Of a stretch of DNA of 64,000 bases, positions 1-11,190 are shown piece after piece. The position numbers and the translations under genes are program-made. Numbering within the stretch: the stretch's first letter is position 1; every line of letters starts with the position of its first letter. Origin of the DNA: Dreissena polymorpha (Eukaryota > Mollusca > Bivalvia > Myida > Dreissenidae); assembly GCF_020536995.1 (NCBI RefSeq), contig NC_068355.1, positions 5,191,764 through 5,255,763 on the forward strand, given 5' to 3'. The notes below the pieces were generated by a model that saw only the letters and a program-made list of their open reading frames with translations, was not told the DNA's origin and did no database searches.

Positions 1-984
1 AGCATCAACAGTTGAACATCCTTTTCTGAATCCAAATTGGGCATCAGAAATTTTAGCATTGTCTTCACAAAACGATTCGATACGTTTGTTTAAAATGGTT
101 GTAAACAACTTAGAAAAACAACTAACAAGTGTTATCCCTCTATAATTACTAACATCATCAACAGAGCCTTTTTTATGAAGAGGTATGATAACTCCTTCTG
201 TCCACTGATCGGGGAAAAAGCCAGAAACTAAATACTATTGAACATGTCACATAAATGATTTGATAAAATATCCAAACTTTCAAGAAAATATTCATTTAAA
301 ATAAAGTCACTACCAGCCGCTTTATTACGTTTTAAGCGTTTAACTGCATTCCTAACTTCATCTAATGTTATCGGCTGATCTAGTTCTGGAAAAGTACAAT
401 TTTCCTCATTAAAATTATTATTTGAACAAAATTCTTCAGCTTCGGCATTATTAGTATGATTAATAGTATTACTCAAATTTTCAAAATAATCCTTGAATGC
501 ATGTATTGAAATTTTATTGCCATTTATTTTTTTTAGATTTAAAATATTTCCAAAATTCCTTCGGCTTTTTACTCTTTAAATTTTCAATTTCTATCATTTT
601 TCGTTTAAATGCATCTCTTTTCTTTTTGTTAATTAATTGCTTATAAATACTTTTCTTTTCACACAACGTTTTCCTATTATATCAGACTTAATACAATTAA
701 AACATCGTAAAGCGTCATGGTATTGATTTCGAGCAATTATACACTCGTTGTCAACCAATCAGCGTGTTTTTTATACACTGTCAACAAAGAACGTGGGTTT
801 ATTTTTGTAAACACGAGATTTTAAAAACAACGGATCCGCAACGTTCCGGATTGTAGTAGTAAATTTTTCTACAGCTACGTTAATTGAAAGTTTACTTGTA
901 CAATCAATATTTTCAACAATTTCTGTCAATACGGGAAGTCGAGAAATAATTCCTGAACGAAATTCATCTCGAAATGTATTGTCC
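1..984 (-). mobile_element. Non-LTR retrotransposon (Jockey/CR1/I-like LINE) fragment, reverse transcriptase N-terminal part
   Basis: Read on the minus strand, the stretch encodes the linker and fingers of a non-LTR reverse transcriptase. The linker reads KSKKPKEFWKYF (about 600-541). Next comes the conserved block AVKRLKRNKAAGSDFILNEYF (about 350-285). Then come WTEGVIIPLHKKGS, NYRGITLVSCFSKLF and DAQFGFRKGCSTVD, which run off the window edge at base 1. The frame shifts near 215-228, just after a TAG, and further stops lie in the linker, so this copy is dead. The catalytic FADD part would lie left of the window. The high-coordinate side is cut by the assembly gap. The RT assignment is secure; the clade is only a guess from motif style. 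Confidence 0.9.
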
Positions 985-1084
985 NNNNNNNNNNNNNNNN
1001 NNNNNNNNNNNNNNNNNNNNNNNNNNNNNNNNNNNNNNNNNNNNNNNNNNNNNNNNNNNNNNNNNNNNNNNNNNNNNNNNNNNN
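985..1084. other. Assembly gap (100 N)
   Basis: Exactly 100 N residues, the usual placeholder for a gap of unknown length. It cuts the LINE on its left, so the two sides may not be truly adjacent. Confidence 0.99.
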
Positions 1085-1826
1085 TAGAATAATTTATTTT
1101 TATTTAAATGCCTAATAGGCTACTACAATACTTCAAACCAAACTGCATTTTAAAACCTTGAAAAGCTGAATGAAAACGTGAGAAGCAAGAAAATGTTAAC
1201 AAACATATAAAGGCTTAATTAATGCTTTAATATCTGTAGAACACTAGTTGCAGTATCGAGTTATTTTGCGAGAAAGAAAAATCATTCAAGTTGTGTTCCT
1301 TCAAGGCATGGGAATTCCGTTTTTAAAAAAATGGATGAACAACCTGTTTCCACTAGATTTAGGCAACAGAAAGAGCGACACACGATTGAAAATATGTGCC
1401 AAGTTTAATAAAATTCACTCAATACATGACTAAGTTATGCTCTGGACACAAACAGGATGCAGCATTTACCATATATAGACATTTGACCTATAATAGTGAC
1501 ATTGACCTTGGAGGTAGGGAACTGGTATTTAAGCATACACAGTCTAATGATGAGGATCTTTTGTACCAAGTTTAAGGGAATTCGCTTTATAAATGACAAA
1601 TTATGCTCCTTGGGACAGATGGACGTCGTGATTCCCATATCCCATTTACTCCAGGACTCTGGGGGTTACTGGTTCGAGCCCTGATGGGGGCTACTTTTTT
1701 TCCTTTTTTAAAATTTATTCTTGATTTTTTTGAGCTTTTTTTAGATCCAGTGTTTACATTTATCAATATAAAGCACTTAAAGACAAACTACAAAACATGC
1801 AAAAATCTGTGAAAAGGCCCCTTTAA
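1085..1826 (+). repeat. Chimeric repeat: GACCTTGG-type unit joined to the 3' half of a TTAA-ended tRNA-like element
   Basis: From about 1430 to 1620 the sequence resembles the internal unit of the element at 41099-41659: a GACCTTGG motif, 'aatgatgaggatcttttgtaccaagttta', then 'acaaattatgctccttgggacagatggacg'. From about 1640 it switches to the 3' half of the elements at 32807 and 60746. That half contains 'ccaggactctgggggttactggttcgagccc' (a tRNA B-box-like stretch) and ends in GTGAAAAGGCCCCTTTAA at 1826. The 5' half of the second element is missing, so this is a recombined or nested remnant. The first 350 bases after the gap show nothing recognisable. Confidence 0.6.
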
Positions 1827-2395
1827 TATTAATCAGTTTTAATACTATTATTACTTATTTCTTATAAAAACCATATGTTGTTCAAAAAAAAAAAAAGCAA
1901 TATACAAACATATATAAATCTTCTCTTCCTTTTGCACAAACCCTTTCCCACAGAAGTGTTATCATCTGAAATGTTCAATGGAATATTTTCATATGGATTA
2001 CATGTACACTCAAAATACACAATTAATTTTTCTACAGAGGTTTGATTAGGATAAGTAGAAACAAATTTTTATGAAATAATGTTCATAATTATTTTATTGT
2101 CACATTTTACTGTAAAACATACTTAAAACTTAAGTTTGTTCTTCCTGATCCTGTCAAAATTCAAACTAAATACATAACAAATGAATTTCAACTCTATAAC
2201 GAATGTAAAAAGATAACTTTAATGATATTTTCAAGATTTATGATAATAATAAATATCATATATATTTACTCTTCTTTTTGGCAACCCTGAGGTCAGAAGC
2301 TTCGTCTCCAGTTTTCGCTTTTTATCTGTACCTTGAATTATACAAATTACACCTCAATATTGTATTTTATTATTATACATGTATCTCATACTGTT

Positions 2396-2900
2396 TTACA
2401 AATACATATTGTAAGGGTCCATCAGCCCATGTTTGAAAGCAAATATCCAAGCTCTTGGCATTGTGGTTTCAGGGAAGAAGTTTTTTACAATATACAATAG
2501 GAAAACATATTTGCCTTCAGGGTTGGGCCAATTTTTACCCTTAAAGGCATAATTTGAACAATATTGGTAGAGGTATTCCAGACGATGTTTAATGTCAAAT
2601 ATCAAAGCTTAGTTTTAATATTTAAGAGAAGTTTTTTTAACTTTTCACTATATACATTTAAGGAAAAAACATTTGGCCCCTGGTATGGGGCAAATTCCGA
2701 CCCAAGAGGCATAATTTTAACATTCTTGTTTACTGTTTAGGTTCATCATATGATGTTTCATGCCAAATATTAGAGCTCTAAGCTCTAGATGTTACTATAT
2801 ACATATAAGGAAACCTATCCATTTCCATGGTAATATGAGTTATGCAAAGAACATTCCTGCCAAGTTTCATTAAGATTAGCCGAGTGGTTGATTAAGATTT
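2396..2900 (-). repeat. Dispersed molluscan repeat (internally repetitive)
   Basis: Two diverged internal copies share phrases such as 'ttgggccaatttttaccc', 'aggcataatttgaacaat' and 'gatgtttaatgtcaaatatc' at 2520-2600 and again at 2690-2780. I recognise this pattern from bivalve introns and intergenic DNA. A short minus-strand reading frame crosses it but shows no domain. No terminal repeats could be delimited. The region 1830-2390 just before it is plain AT-rich DNA with nothing recognised. Confidence 0.55.
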
Positions 2901-5222
2901 ACAAACTCAACATGTATATTCTCAGAGTATATACTATATGCTAGAAATGCAATATGGATGATTATCAAATCAGTTGGGGGGAAAATTATACCCTGAGTAC
3001 GGTGAGCTCAGGTTAGCTAACAATATATGACCTTACTGTAGAAAAAGCTCACCAATGGCTGTCTGTTTTCTTTTCAATCAGTTCACGAACTTCAGGAACC
3101 ATTCCTTGTCCTGGTGGAAAGGACTGCCTTATAGGTTGTCTTGGTAGCAGTGTTAAAGGAAATACCGGTACTCCAGAATCTAAACTGTCCATGTTGGAAT
3201 TGAGCGATTCGTAAAAGTCTAGCCACTTTTGTGTACTATCCTGCTTTTGAAAATTAGTTTCAGAGCTTTTATTTGTTTAACATTTTTATCTATTTCAATT
3301 TTACTAAAATTTGGCTTCAATATTTCTGGCTTTCCACTTGGGGCTTTATTCAAAAAGTTCCCATTAAGGGCTGACCACGGCTGAGATTGAACCCCTTTAT
3401 AAAACACTTTTACACCACCGTCCACAGAAACAAATTTAAAGTGCAAAGGTTGGGTGATGGGTCAGCTTTGTTTCAAATCACCCTCAATCCATGACTTAAC
3501 ATCAAATAATGTGTGTGATACGCTCTGCATTTTTCAAAACGTTTAAAAAGTCATCAAAATATTCAGCATCTTTAGTATTTAACAGCCTGGACACCTCACT
3601 AAATTTGCATCAATGTCTTCATGCGTGTGGCCAACAATAAGGAAGGACATATGAACCTGAATATAATATATGATTATCAAATCCGACAAATCAAATACCT
3701 TCAGTCAATAAAGTCGACAATGGCTGAACAAGATAATGCCTTTCCCAAGTTTATCATAATTTGATTTGAAAAAAAATGCATAAACTACAAGATGGAATAA
3801 TACTAAGAAAAACTATTCATTTAATAATCAAATAAATATAAATAATTTATATGTTAAGGCTACAAAAATGTTACCTGAAATAAAAGCCAAAAAGATGCAA
3901 TTCCATAATTTTGAAAACAAACATTGCAGGATTCAAAACTATCATGTTTTAGTGATAATATGATACACAGTAGTTGGCAACAATAACATGTCTAAAGTTA
4001 ATTAGTTATAGTAACTATCCTTTCCCTGATAGATACATGCTTTTACGATCCCTATCGATTCCCTGAATAGACGTGTTTCCGCGACGTTATCGATTACCTG
4101 GTAAACAAGGGCTGTTTGTAAAACATGCATGCCCCCTATAGGCTATAAGTTGTAGTAGCAGCCATTGTGTGAATACGTTTCTTCGAAGGGGGGCATAAAT
4201 AAGCATTTCTACTAAATCATGCTACAGAGGTTGAATAATTGTAAGTAGTGCACATGAATATTCAAATAATCAAGTTAATGAAAATGAAATATTTGAAACT
4301 CATCCTTAAGAAAGACTGTCGTAAAACAGACACTGTGATCTTTGAAATCAACACTCACCTCATCATGGAAAACCTGTTCTGCCACTAACAATTCCGAAAT
4401 GCAAATACATAACGGTTCTTATTTTCCCTCCAACAGTTGTCTGCTTGGATAAACAAATTTGGAGGCAGGAAGTTGTTCTGGAATAAAAACATCCACAAAA
4501 TTATTGCACAATAGTGTTGTTCTCTAGAGTAAACAACAAGTAAAACTACAACATAGGGAAAACAATAAAAGTAAGATGGTCAGGTTTATATCACATGATC
4601 ATACACAAATATAGCTAGTCTGGCGAAAATGTGTTATCATACTAATGCTTTTGTATGACTCGTATTCTGATGTTATCTATCCTATTAACCAACCTAAGCA
4701 AGAATTTATAATCCTCTATACAAATTCATAAAACCAGGGTCTCACTCTGGTTGGGGAACACCGAGGCGGGCGAAATCAGGCATCATTTTCCATAGGAGAA
4801 TTTCAACCAAAACATAAGAAACATTACAATATTGTTTTAATCACTTAATTTGTCCTTTTTACTACAATCTATTAACAGTTAACACTTATCTATCAATTTA
4901 TTTAGTTTGAAACATTTTGAACTTGAACTTGACAATTCTGGGTCTAGGGCATTCAATTGTCTTGCATTTTTATCTGAAATGGGGGAACTGTATCTTTTTG
5001 CTGGGGAAATATGGCCTTATTTAAACCCCAAAAACCAGAGATTGAGACCCCTGAAAATACTGACTGTACTATCACCATCTTTACCAAAAAGCCATCATGT
5101 GGTATTCATTAGTGTCAAGGGCTTTGGTTATTTTCAGAAATGTAGGTGCTTGAATGGCCTGCTTACAATTTTGTCTTCCAAGTATAATTATGTAAGATAA
5201 CATGTGCACAAACATTACTCAC

Positions 5223-5384
5223 ATTTGCCTTGGCTTGACGTAGTAGCTCTTTAAGTATGATGTTGATTGTCAAGTTGGGATCATGAGGATATTCATTAAT
5301 GTCCACATAGGCATGAAACCCTCCATGCCCGTGACTTAGCACTCCAGTGACATGAGTATGCAGAAGATCCACTGCATGCAGATT
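5223..5384 (-). pseudogene. Exon of the DUF7869-like gene, HVTGVLSHGHGG block
   Basis: This is the cleanest exon of the decayed gene: 54 codons, open throughout, phase 0 on both sides. The acceptor is TTACAG and the donor GTGAGT. It reads NLHAVDLLHTHVTGVL, SHGHGGFHAYVDINEYPH, then DPNLTINIILKELLRQAKAN. It joins in frame to exon 6329-6369 upstream and exon 4359-4477 downstream. The histidine-rich stretch and 'YPHDPNLT' are the most diagnostic part of the family. Confidence 0.75.
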
Positions 5385-5765
5385 CTGTAATTTTTCACAT
5401 AACAGTTACAAAATCTTGCACAATACATCATTTAAATTTGAAATCAAAAACAAACAAAATACTGAATCTTGTTTGTGTATTTCGTCTCCTAAAACTTAAC
5501 AAGCATATTTGATTAATTGTTATCACCTGCCAAATAAAAAGCCTTTAGTTTCAATCAAACTCATAATTCTTGACCTGAACTTAACAAAATTTGCTAGCGT
5601 ACCACCACAATATAATACTAAGTAACAACTTTCACTATTTTTGTTTTTTTAAGCGCCGCAAGTGTCCTAGAGACAACTTTAAATATAAATTAATAAATTT
5701 TGCATCAATGGTTGAATGGCAAGATATGTATTTTAGGAACTCATTAAATAATGCTTTTTAATGTA

Positions 5766-5924
5766 TATATAGAATATTATGTAACTGTCGGATAGAGATC
5801 AAGTTTATAGGATGAGAAACATGTAGTGCTAGACTTTCAGAGTGCTACAAAATTTTTGAGCCGAGCATGATAAACTTGATCTCTTTCCAACACTCACATG
5901 ATATTCTATTTATCCCATTATTTT
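5766..5924. repeat. Foldback (hairpin) element inside an intron
   Basis: The left arm 'atagaatattatgtaactgtcgg' plus 'agagatcaagtttata' (5770-5807) is matched in reverse complement by 'tgataaacttgatctctttcc' plus 'acatgatattctattt' (5868-5922). The arms are about 55 bases and imperfect, around a loop of about 60. It looks like a small palindromic MITE. No target duplication is clear. Confidence 0.6.
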
Positions 5925-8159
5925 GTGGTGTTTATCGTTCAAAAAGAGTAAAAATACTTAAATCTAAAAAAATAACGCTGGTGTCCCAATTTTGCTTATA
6001 GTATTTGTTTACTTCAAACATAATCATTTGCTATGACATCACATTGAAATATATATTGTTCCAAAAATAAAGATTGGAAACCATAGTCTAAAAATATTTA
6101 TAGTTCACAGCTCATATTCATACGATCACTTGTTATACTATTGGTTTTCGTTTGGTAATAGGATAAACATTTATTTCAGAAAAAAATATACCATACAAAC
6201 TGTTTATATGCCCTTTTTATGGGTAACATTCTGTAAAGAAAATTGAAAGCTTAAGACACACAGAGTACGACACACAGGTGTGAGCCAAAAAGATTACCAC
6301 CGAAGGCACAAAACCTCCTTTATCCTACCTTTGGGTTCCTCCCAGCAAAATGTGGCAAATTGGTCTTTGCTGTAAAAATAGAGAATAGATTTATGCAATA
6401 AAAATTAAAAAACAACTGTTTGTATGTTTGTTATATAAAAAATTAAATCACATATTATGTAAAGCTTTCCTTTTTGGTACCATTGTATCCTGTGTGCAAC
6501 TGTGGATGTAGTAAAAAAGTCTGGACAGGAAATTAAATAATTACAGTATTCATGCTTTTCAGTGAAAAAGGCGTAAAAAAAACAAGAGAACAACAACATG
6601 ATTTACTAATGACAAATCATAATACTATATATTTCAAAGTGTAAGATCGTAATATATATTTCATGGGTTGTAACAGAAACTCGTTATTTTCACTTGTGAA
6701 AATATTGTTTCGGTGACCACTCATGAAATATAATGCAATCTTACACGGAATCCCACAATAATCCTCTATGACATAGATATATATATATATAATTATGGAA
6801 AAAGTAAACATGTTATATGCATGGAGAAAGAAATGCAAATTTAAAACTCTATATAGCCTATAGTTAAAGGCTTTTTCTTCAAAATAATGGGAATTATTTT
6901 TATAATGACATAATACAAAATGAAAGATTTTGTTCTGTTACAGTTTACACATTCAACAAAAAATTCATTCATTGTAATGTTTAGAAATCCTTATTATGGT
7001 GACCTATTTTTAGAAATCGGGTCAGGACAATAATTGTTGTTTGCCATTGTAAACAAGGCCCCGTCAAAGGCAGAACACTGGAACTGGGGAATATGTTTTA
7101 TGACTAGTTAGGATTTCAAACTGCTCCTGTCAAAATTAAAGTGTATGGACACTTTAAATACCCAACCTTGATCCATACCATCGATAATTATGGACATGTG
7201 CTGGCTTGGATTGCGTTGTGCCTGGTCTTTTTTGTTGTAATAGTACGTTCCTTCTAACCTTGATATCATTAAATAAGAGCTTTGAAGTTGCAAATAGTTA
7301 ATAGTTTTAAGTCATAAGTTGCATCTGTTTCTTTGACATCAAACATTTAATAGGCAAAATTAAATTAAAATTTGAAAGATGTATATCATTTCTTGTTTAC
7401 CACATTAAGGGGCAGTAGGCAGGAAACAGAAAATATGCAGGATATAGCACCTTTCTAGCCTATTTCAGTTTGAAATGTTAAGAAAACTTTATAAAACTAC
7501 ATATTTATGTTCAATAAGTTTGGTGAATTTGGGATATCAATACATATGTAGATTAATGGGGCTTAAAGGTCCTTTCATTTAAGATAAAGTCAATGAGCTT
7601 TATTAACTGAATAACTTTTACTAATTACCCAGTGGGTTATATAAAATAACCTTAGGGAAAGATATAGAGCAAAATTGAGGATGCTGCAACCCTGCAAGAA
7701 AATGTCAATGTCAGTCCAAAATTTTCACCGTGAACCTTTTTATAATTTTCAATCTAGCAGCACCCAGTAATTTTTCTGGTCATTAATCTTTCCCCTAAAA
7801 ATACACAGTCTGATTTGCATTCTGACTTTAGAAATGCTTCTTACCATGTTCGTAAGGGAGTAATTCATTAAAGAGTTGGTTACAAAAATAAATGAAAAAT
7901 AAAAGAAATGAAAAATACATAAATTACATTTGACGATATTATGCTCTTCTTTCTTTTTCTTGTAGAAAGCACGCATCTCGAAGAGGTGGTTTTGCTCATT
8001 AGCCTTTCTAATGTCACACAAGTTGTACATTTGCTGAAGCTGTTGGTCTGAAACATACATCGATCACTGCTTATGTTACACAGCTCCAGATAACTGATTA
8101 ATTGTGTTGTTGTTTACAAACCCATTTCAAAAATAAATTCCTGAAAATAAATTACCAAT

Positions 8160-8470
8160 GCCTTTTTGGAGTATCCTTTCTGATACATCACAATGAGGTT
8201 TTAAGGTCTTGTGGAAAAGTCCATGAAAATTGTCCGTTTAACACTGTAACATTTAAGCACCCTTTGCATGATGGGAATTGTCGTCCTGCTAAAATGTCGT
8301 CTGCTGAATTTCTAAAATTCGCATTTTCCTTCGCAATTTTTTTCAAAGAATACTATCCAGAATAGCAAACAGTTTGGATCCTGATGAGACGCCACGTTCT
8401 GTGGCGTCTCATCTGGATCCAAACGTTGCAAGGCCTTAAAAAATTCGGTTCCCCCCGCATTGTAAGGGTT
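8160..8470. repeat. Dispersed repeat with a near-perfect 24-bp hairpin core
   Basis: The stretch contains 'ctgctaaaatgtcgtctgctgaatttc', a repeat phrase familiar from bivalve DNA. It surrounds an inverted repeat with arms at 8372-8395 and 8401-8424. The arms share GATGAGACGCCAC against GTGGCGTCTCATC, are 24 bases long with one mismatch, and enclose a 5-base loop. A reading frame across 8102-8365 has no family features and is treated as spurious. The stretch from 8475 to 9080 is intronic and shows nothing. Confidence 0.6.
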
Positions 8471-10519
8471 AACAGCTGAGAAAGAATTAAGAAAGGCCAG
8501 GCTCTTTCAAGATACAGAGGGCAATGAAATGGTGTTTGTCACCAGGGCCTGCATTCCAGAAAGTTTTTAGAGAAAATCTTAAAATTCTTACTTTTTCTAG
8601 TTTAATTTTTTGAAGCAATATCCTTTCTAGTGTATGGCTTTTCGCCTATTGTACATGTGTGCCTCATTCAAAATATTTAATGTAATATAGTTAAGTTTTT
8701 GATTGTGTAGCATATTTTTTCATTTTTAAATTTTAACCAGATGGTTTGTAAAACACTATGTCCCCCATATATTTGACCTTTGTCGTTGACCTCGAGAGAA
8801 TCTGATTCACTGTATATTATTATATCTAGTAACTGACAAAAAAAAAGGTTACATGTATATTGGTGTTAGACCTTGTAACAAATGCTGCAGACATTCAAAG
8901 GATATACTCAACACAAGATTCATTATGTGACAGCTGTTATAAAAACGACATATAGCTATAGATTCTAATTTGACGATGCCAAATTACATGTATTACAACT
9001 AACGCAGGTACATGACTTTGTAGTTTAAAAACGTCATATCAGCATAAATTGTTTGTAACCCACAAAAAACACATTATTTTACCTTTTTCGTTTTAACAAA
9101 CTGGAAGCTGTCAATCCATTTCTTGTAGAACTGGGCTTTTGCTCACTGGATTTTCCACATCCATTTTGTATTGTTCATAAATATGACTTTTCCACTGTTC
9201 CATATGGCATCACAATCTCGTTTCGGTGAGGCATTCTTTCGCCATGAAATCTGAAGTAATCCTCCAGCCAAGCAATCAAAAATAGAGTGCTCTTGTCCCA
9301 GTTACGTGGAGATTTCCCAGTTGGAGCTTCCTTGTTACTCATGCACATATCAGCAACTGTAGTTAATGTATTCTTGTTAACTCTCAATGCAGCCAAAAAT
9401 GCTTTTGTACATAATTGTATTTCTTGTTTTTTAGACTGTACTAAAAAGTACCTGTATTTTCCGACTTTTCAGATTTTTCATATGATGCTTTCAGCAGTGT
9501 TATCCTAGTCAATTTTGGATTATGCCAGAATTTTTCACGAATATCACGGACAAAATTAATATTCAACTGCATAATACACCGTTTTCCACAATAGCAGGGT
9601 GTGTTAAGCGCTGTCCTTAATACTAAGAAACTTCAATGCTTTTAATTTCATTCTTCCTTCTGACTTTACCTCACCTGAAAACAAATGTTAAAAACCAAGG
9701 CATAACAATGGTTATTTTCTAGCATTAAGACTGGTGTTTTAGAATGTAAACAGAAAGGCTAAGAATTTTTTTAAGTTCCTTAAATTAGTTTTAGCAATAA
9801 CGTTGTAATGTGTGGGTTTATGGCACATTTTTGTCTAAATCTGAAACATATTTTTATTAGTTTTTTGATTGGGATAGTATTAATTATTGAATTTTAAGGG
9901 ACTAGGGCAACACAAATCCCCAAAATCAAAAGTTAAAAACAACTACTTAAGCGATGCCAATTTCTGACCCATTACTATTTCGGAAGCCTTAGATGTCGAA
10001 TTCAACACTGACAATGGGAAAAAACAACGCAAAGTGAGCATACATTTTCCCCTTCTATGCAATAGTTATTGAGAAACAGCTCCAGACTGGAAAAAAAATG
10101 ACAAAATTCACTATTAAACAAACGCACATGCTACAATTTCAAAAAAGCCCTGGCAAAATTTCCCTCAAAGTTGTACTGTACTTACTTTGAATGTACTTGT
10201 TTTCTGTTTTCTTTTCGGCTTAGCTAAAACCTGTTCGATGTCATGTTCAGAATCTGTAGAAGACAAAAACATTAAGCTTTCATCACTATCCAAATGTCTA
10301 AATATTCCTCATCGCGCTGTACTTGTTCGCTATCTGTCACAGCACAGTCAGCAGATCCTGTAATGTCTTGTAATGTGGTCATAGAACAATTCACTGGGTC
10401 CCCAGAATCGGAGTCTGACCACCTTACTTGTACCAGTTCTTCATCGCTACTCCAGTTTACCTGGATTAGCTCTGGCTGCATGAATACAACCGCACACAAA
10501 CACTGAAATAAAAACAAAA

Positions 10520-11190
10520 TTTAATTGTAACTGTTTCCACCATAAATTATTTGTGAACAGTCATCACAGTAATATATTTTAACCACTAGCCCGAATTATG
10601 ATGCTTTATTGGAAACAGAATCCAATAGCTCGACTATATAAATTATTAATTTCTAGTAGCCCGATTAACATTTAACCAGTCCCGGGCTGTCGGGCTTATA
10701 GTTAGCGTGAAGACTGTTTGTGAAGTTACAAGAATGAATACTGTGCACAACCTGTTAGGAATATAATTATATAAAATCACAATTTCAATTGCCCATCCTT
10801 ACAAGTTACTGGGTATCCGGACAAAACCCCTCCCAGACATAAACCCTTCTTTCAGCCTAACAAGGCGAAAACTGTATGATAATAAAAACCAATGGTTGGG
10901 CAACCAAACCTTTCATTGAACAACCATTTTAAAAGTAAGTAGTTGACCGAAAGCCAACTGTAAATAAAATGCCAATTGGCAAATTTTAATCTTGAATTAA
11001 AATGTTTAATTTATGACGCAAGTTTATTCTGTTTACAATTTGTCACTATACCTTTCTAAAATAGATCACTGAGCGATGTTAACTTAATTTTTTTTATGAT
11101 TGGTCGATTTGCTAACTCGAGCGCATGGGTTTTTCGAAAAAATAGTTCATACTTGTTTTTGTTAGCGTTGAAACACACAGCAATCTGGGC
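10520..11190. other. No gene seen; short dispersed module near 10.58-10.71 kb
   Basis: AT-rich DNA upstream of the DUF7869-like gene. It contains one copy (about 10580-10710) of a roughly 100-base module with 'cagtcccgggctgtcgggct', related in style to those at 11640, 12300, 12720, 23420 and 55020. No exon or RNA gene is supported. Confidence 0.5.

Larger units (their letters stand above)
3049..10506 (-). pseudogene. DUF7869-like multi-exon gene, decayed
   Basis: A minus-strand gene pieced together from exons with good splice sites. Exons: 10196-10253 (with an acidic reading frame at 10272-10506 probably upstream), 9083-9674, 7928-8047, about 7167-7258, 6329-6369, 5223-5384, 4359-4477 and 3049-3656. 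Motifs in order are a cysteine block (TPCYCGKRC), FSKCTTC, SIIIDGMDQ-AKTNLPHF (joined cleanly across an intron), HVTGVLSHGHGGFHAYVD with YPHDPNLTINI, FIQADNCWRENKNRYVFAF, FLIVGHTHEDID, and a C-terminal region with VFYKGVQSQPW. From memory this order matches proteins annotated DUF7869. Frame breaks occur in exon 9083-9674 (about three), in 7928-8047 (one), in 4359-4477 (one, before ELLVAEQVFHDE) and in 3049-3656 (about three, plus one TGA). Introns are retained, so it is not a processed copy. Family call is moderate; pseudogene status is likely unless the assembly has many indels. Confidence 0.7.

Noticed and set aside
8102-8365. 87-codon plus-strand frame
   Set aside because: It lies over a dispersed repeat, has no splice support and lies opposite the DUF7869-like gene.
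10294-10506. 70-codon plus-strand frame
   Set aside because: It is the complement of the acidic minus-strand reading that better fits the N-terminal part of the DUF7869-like gene.
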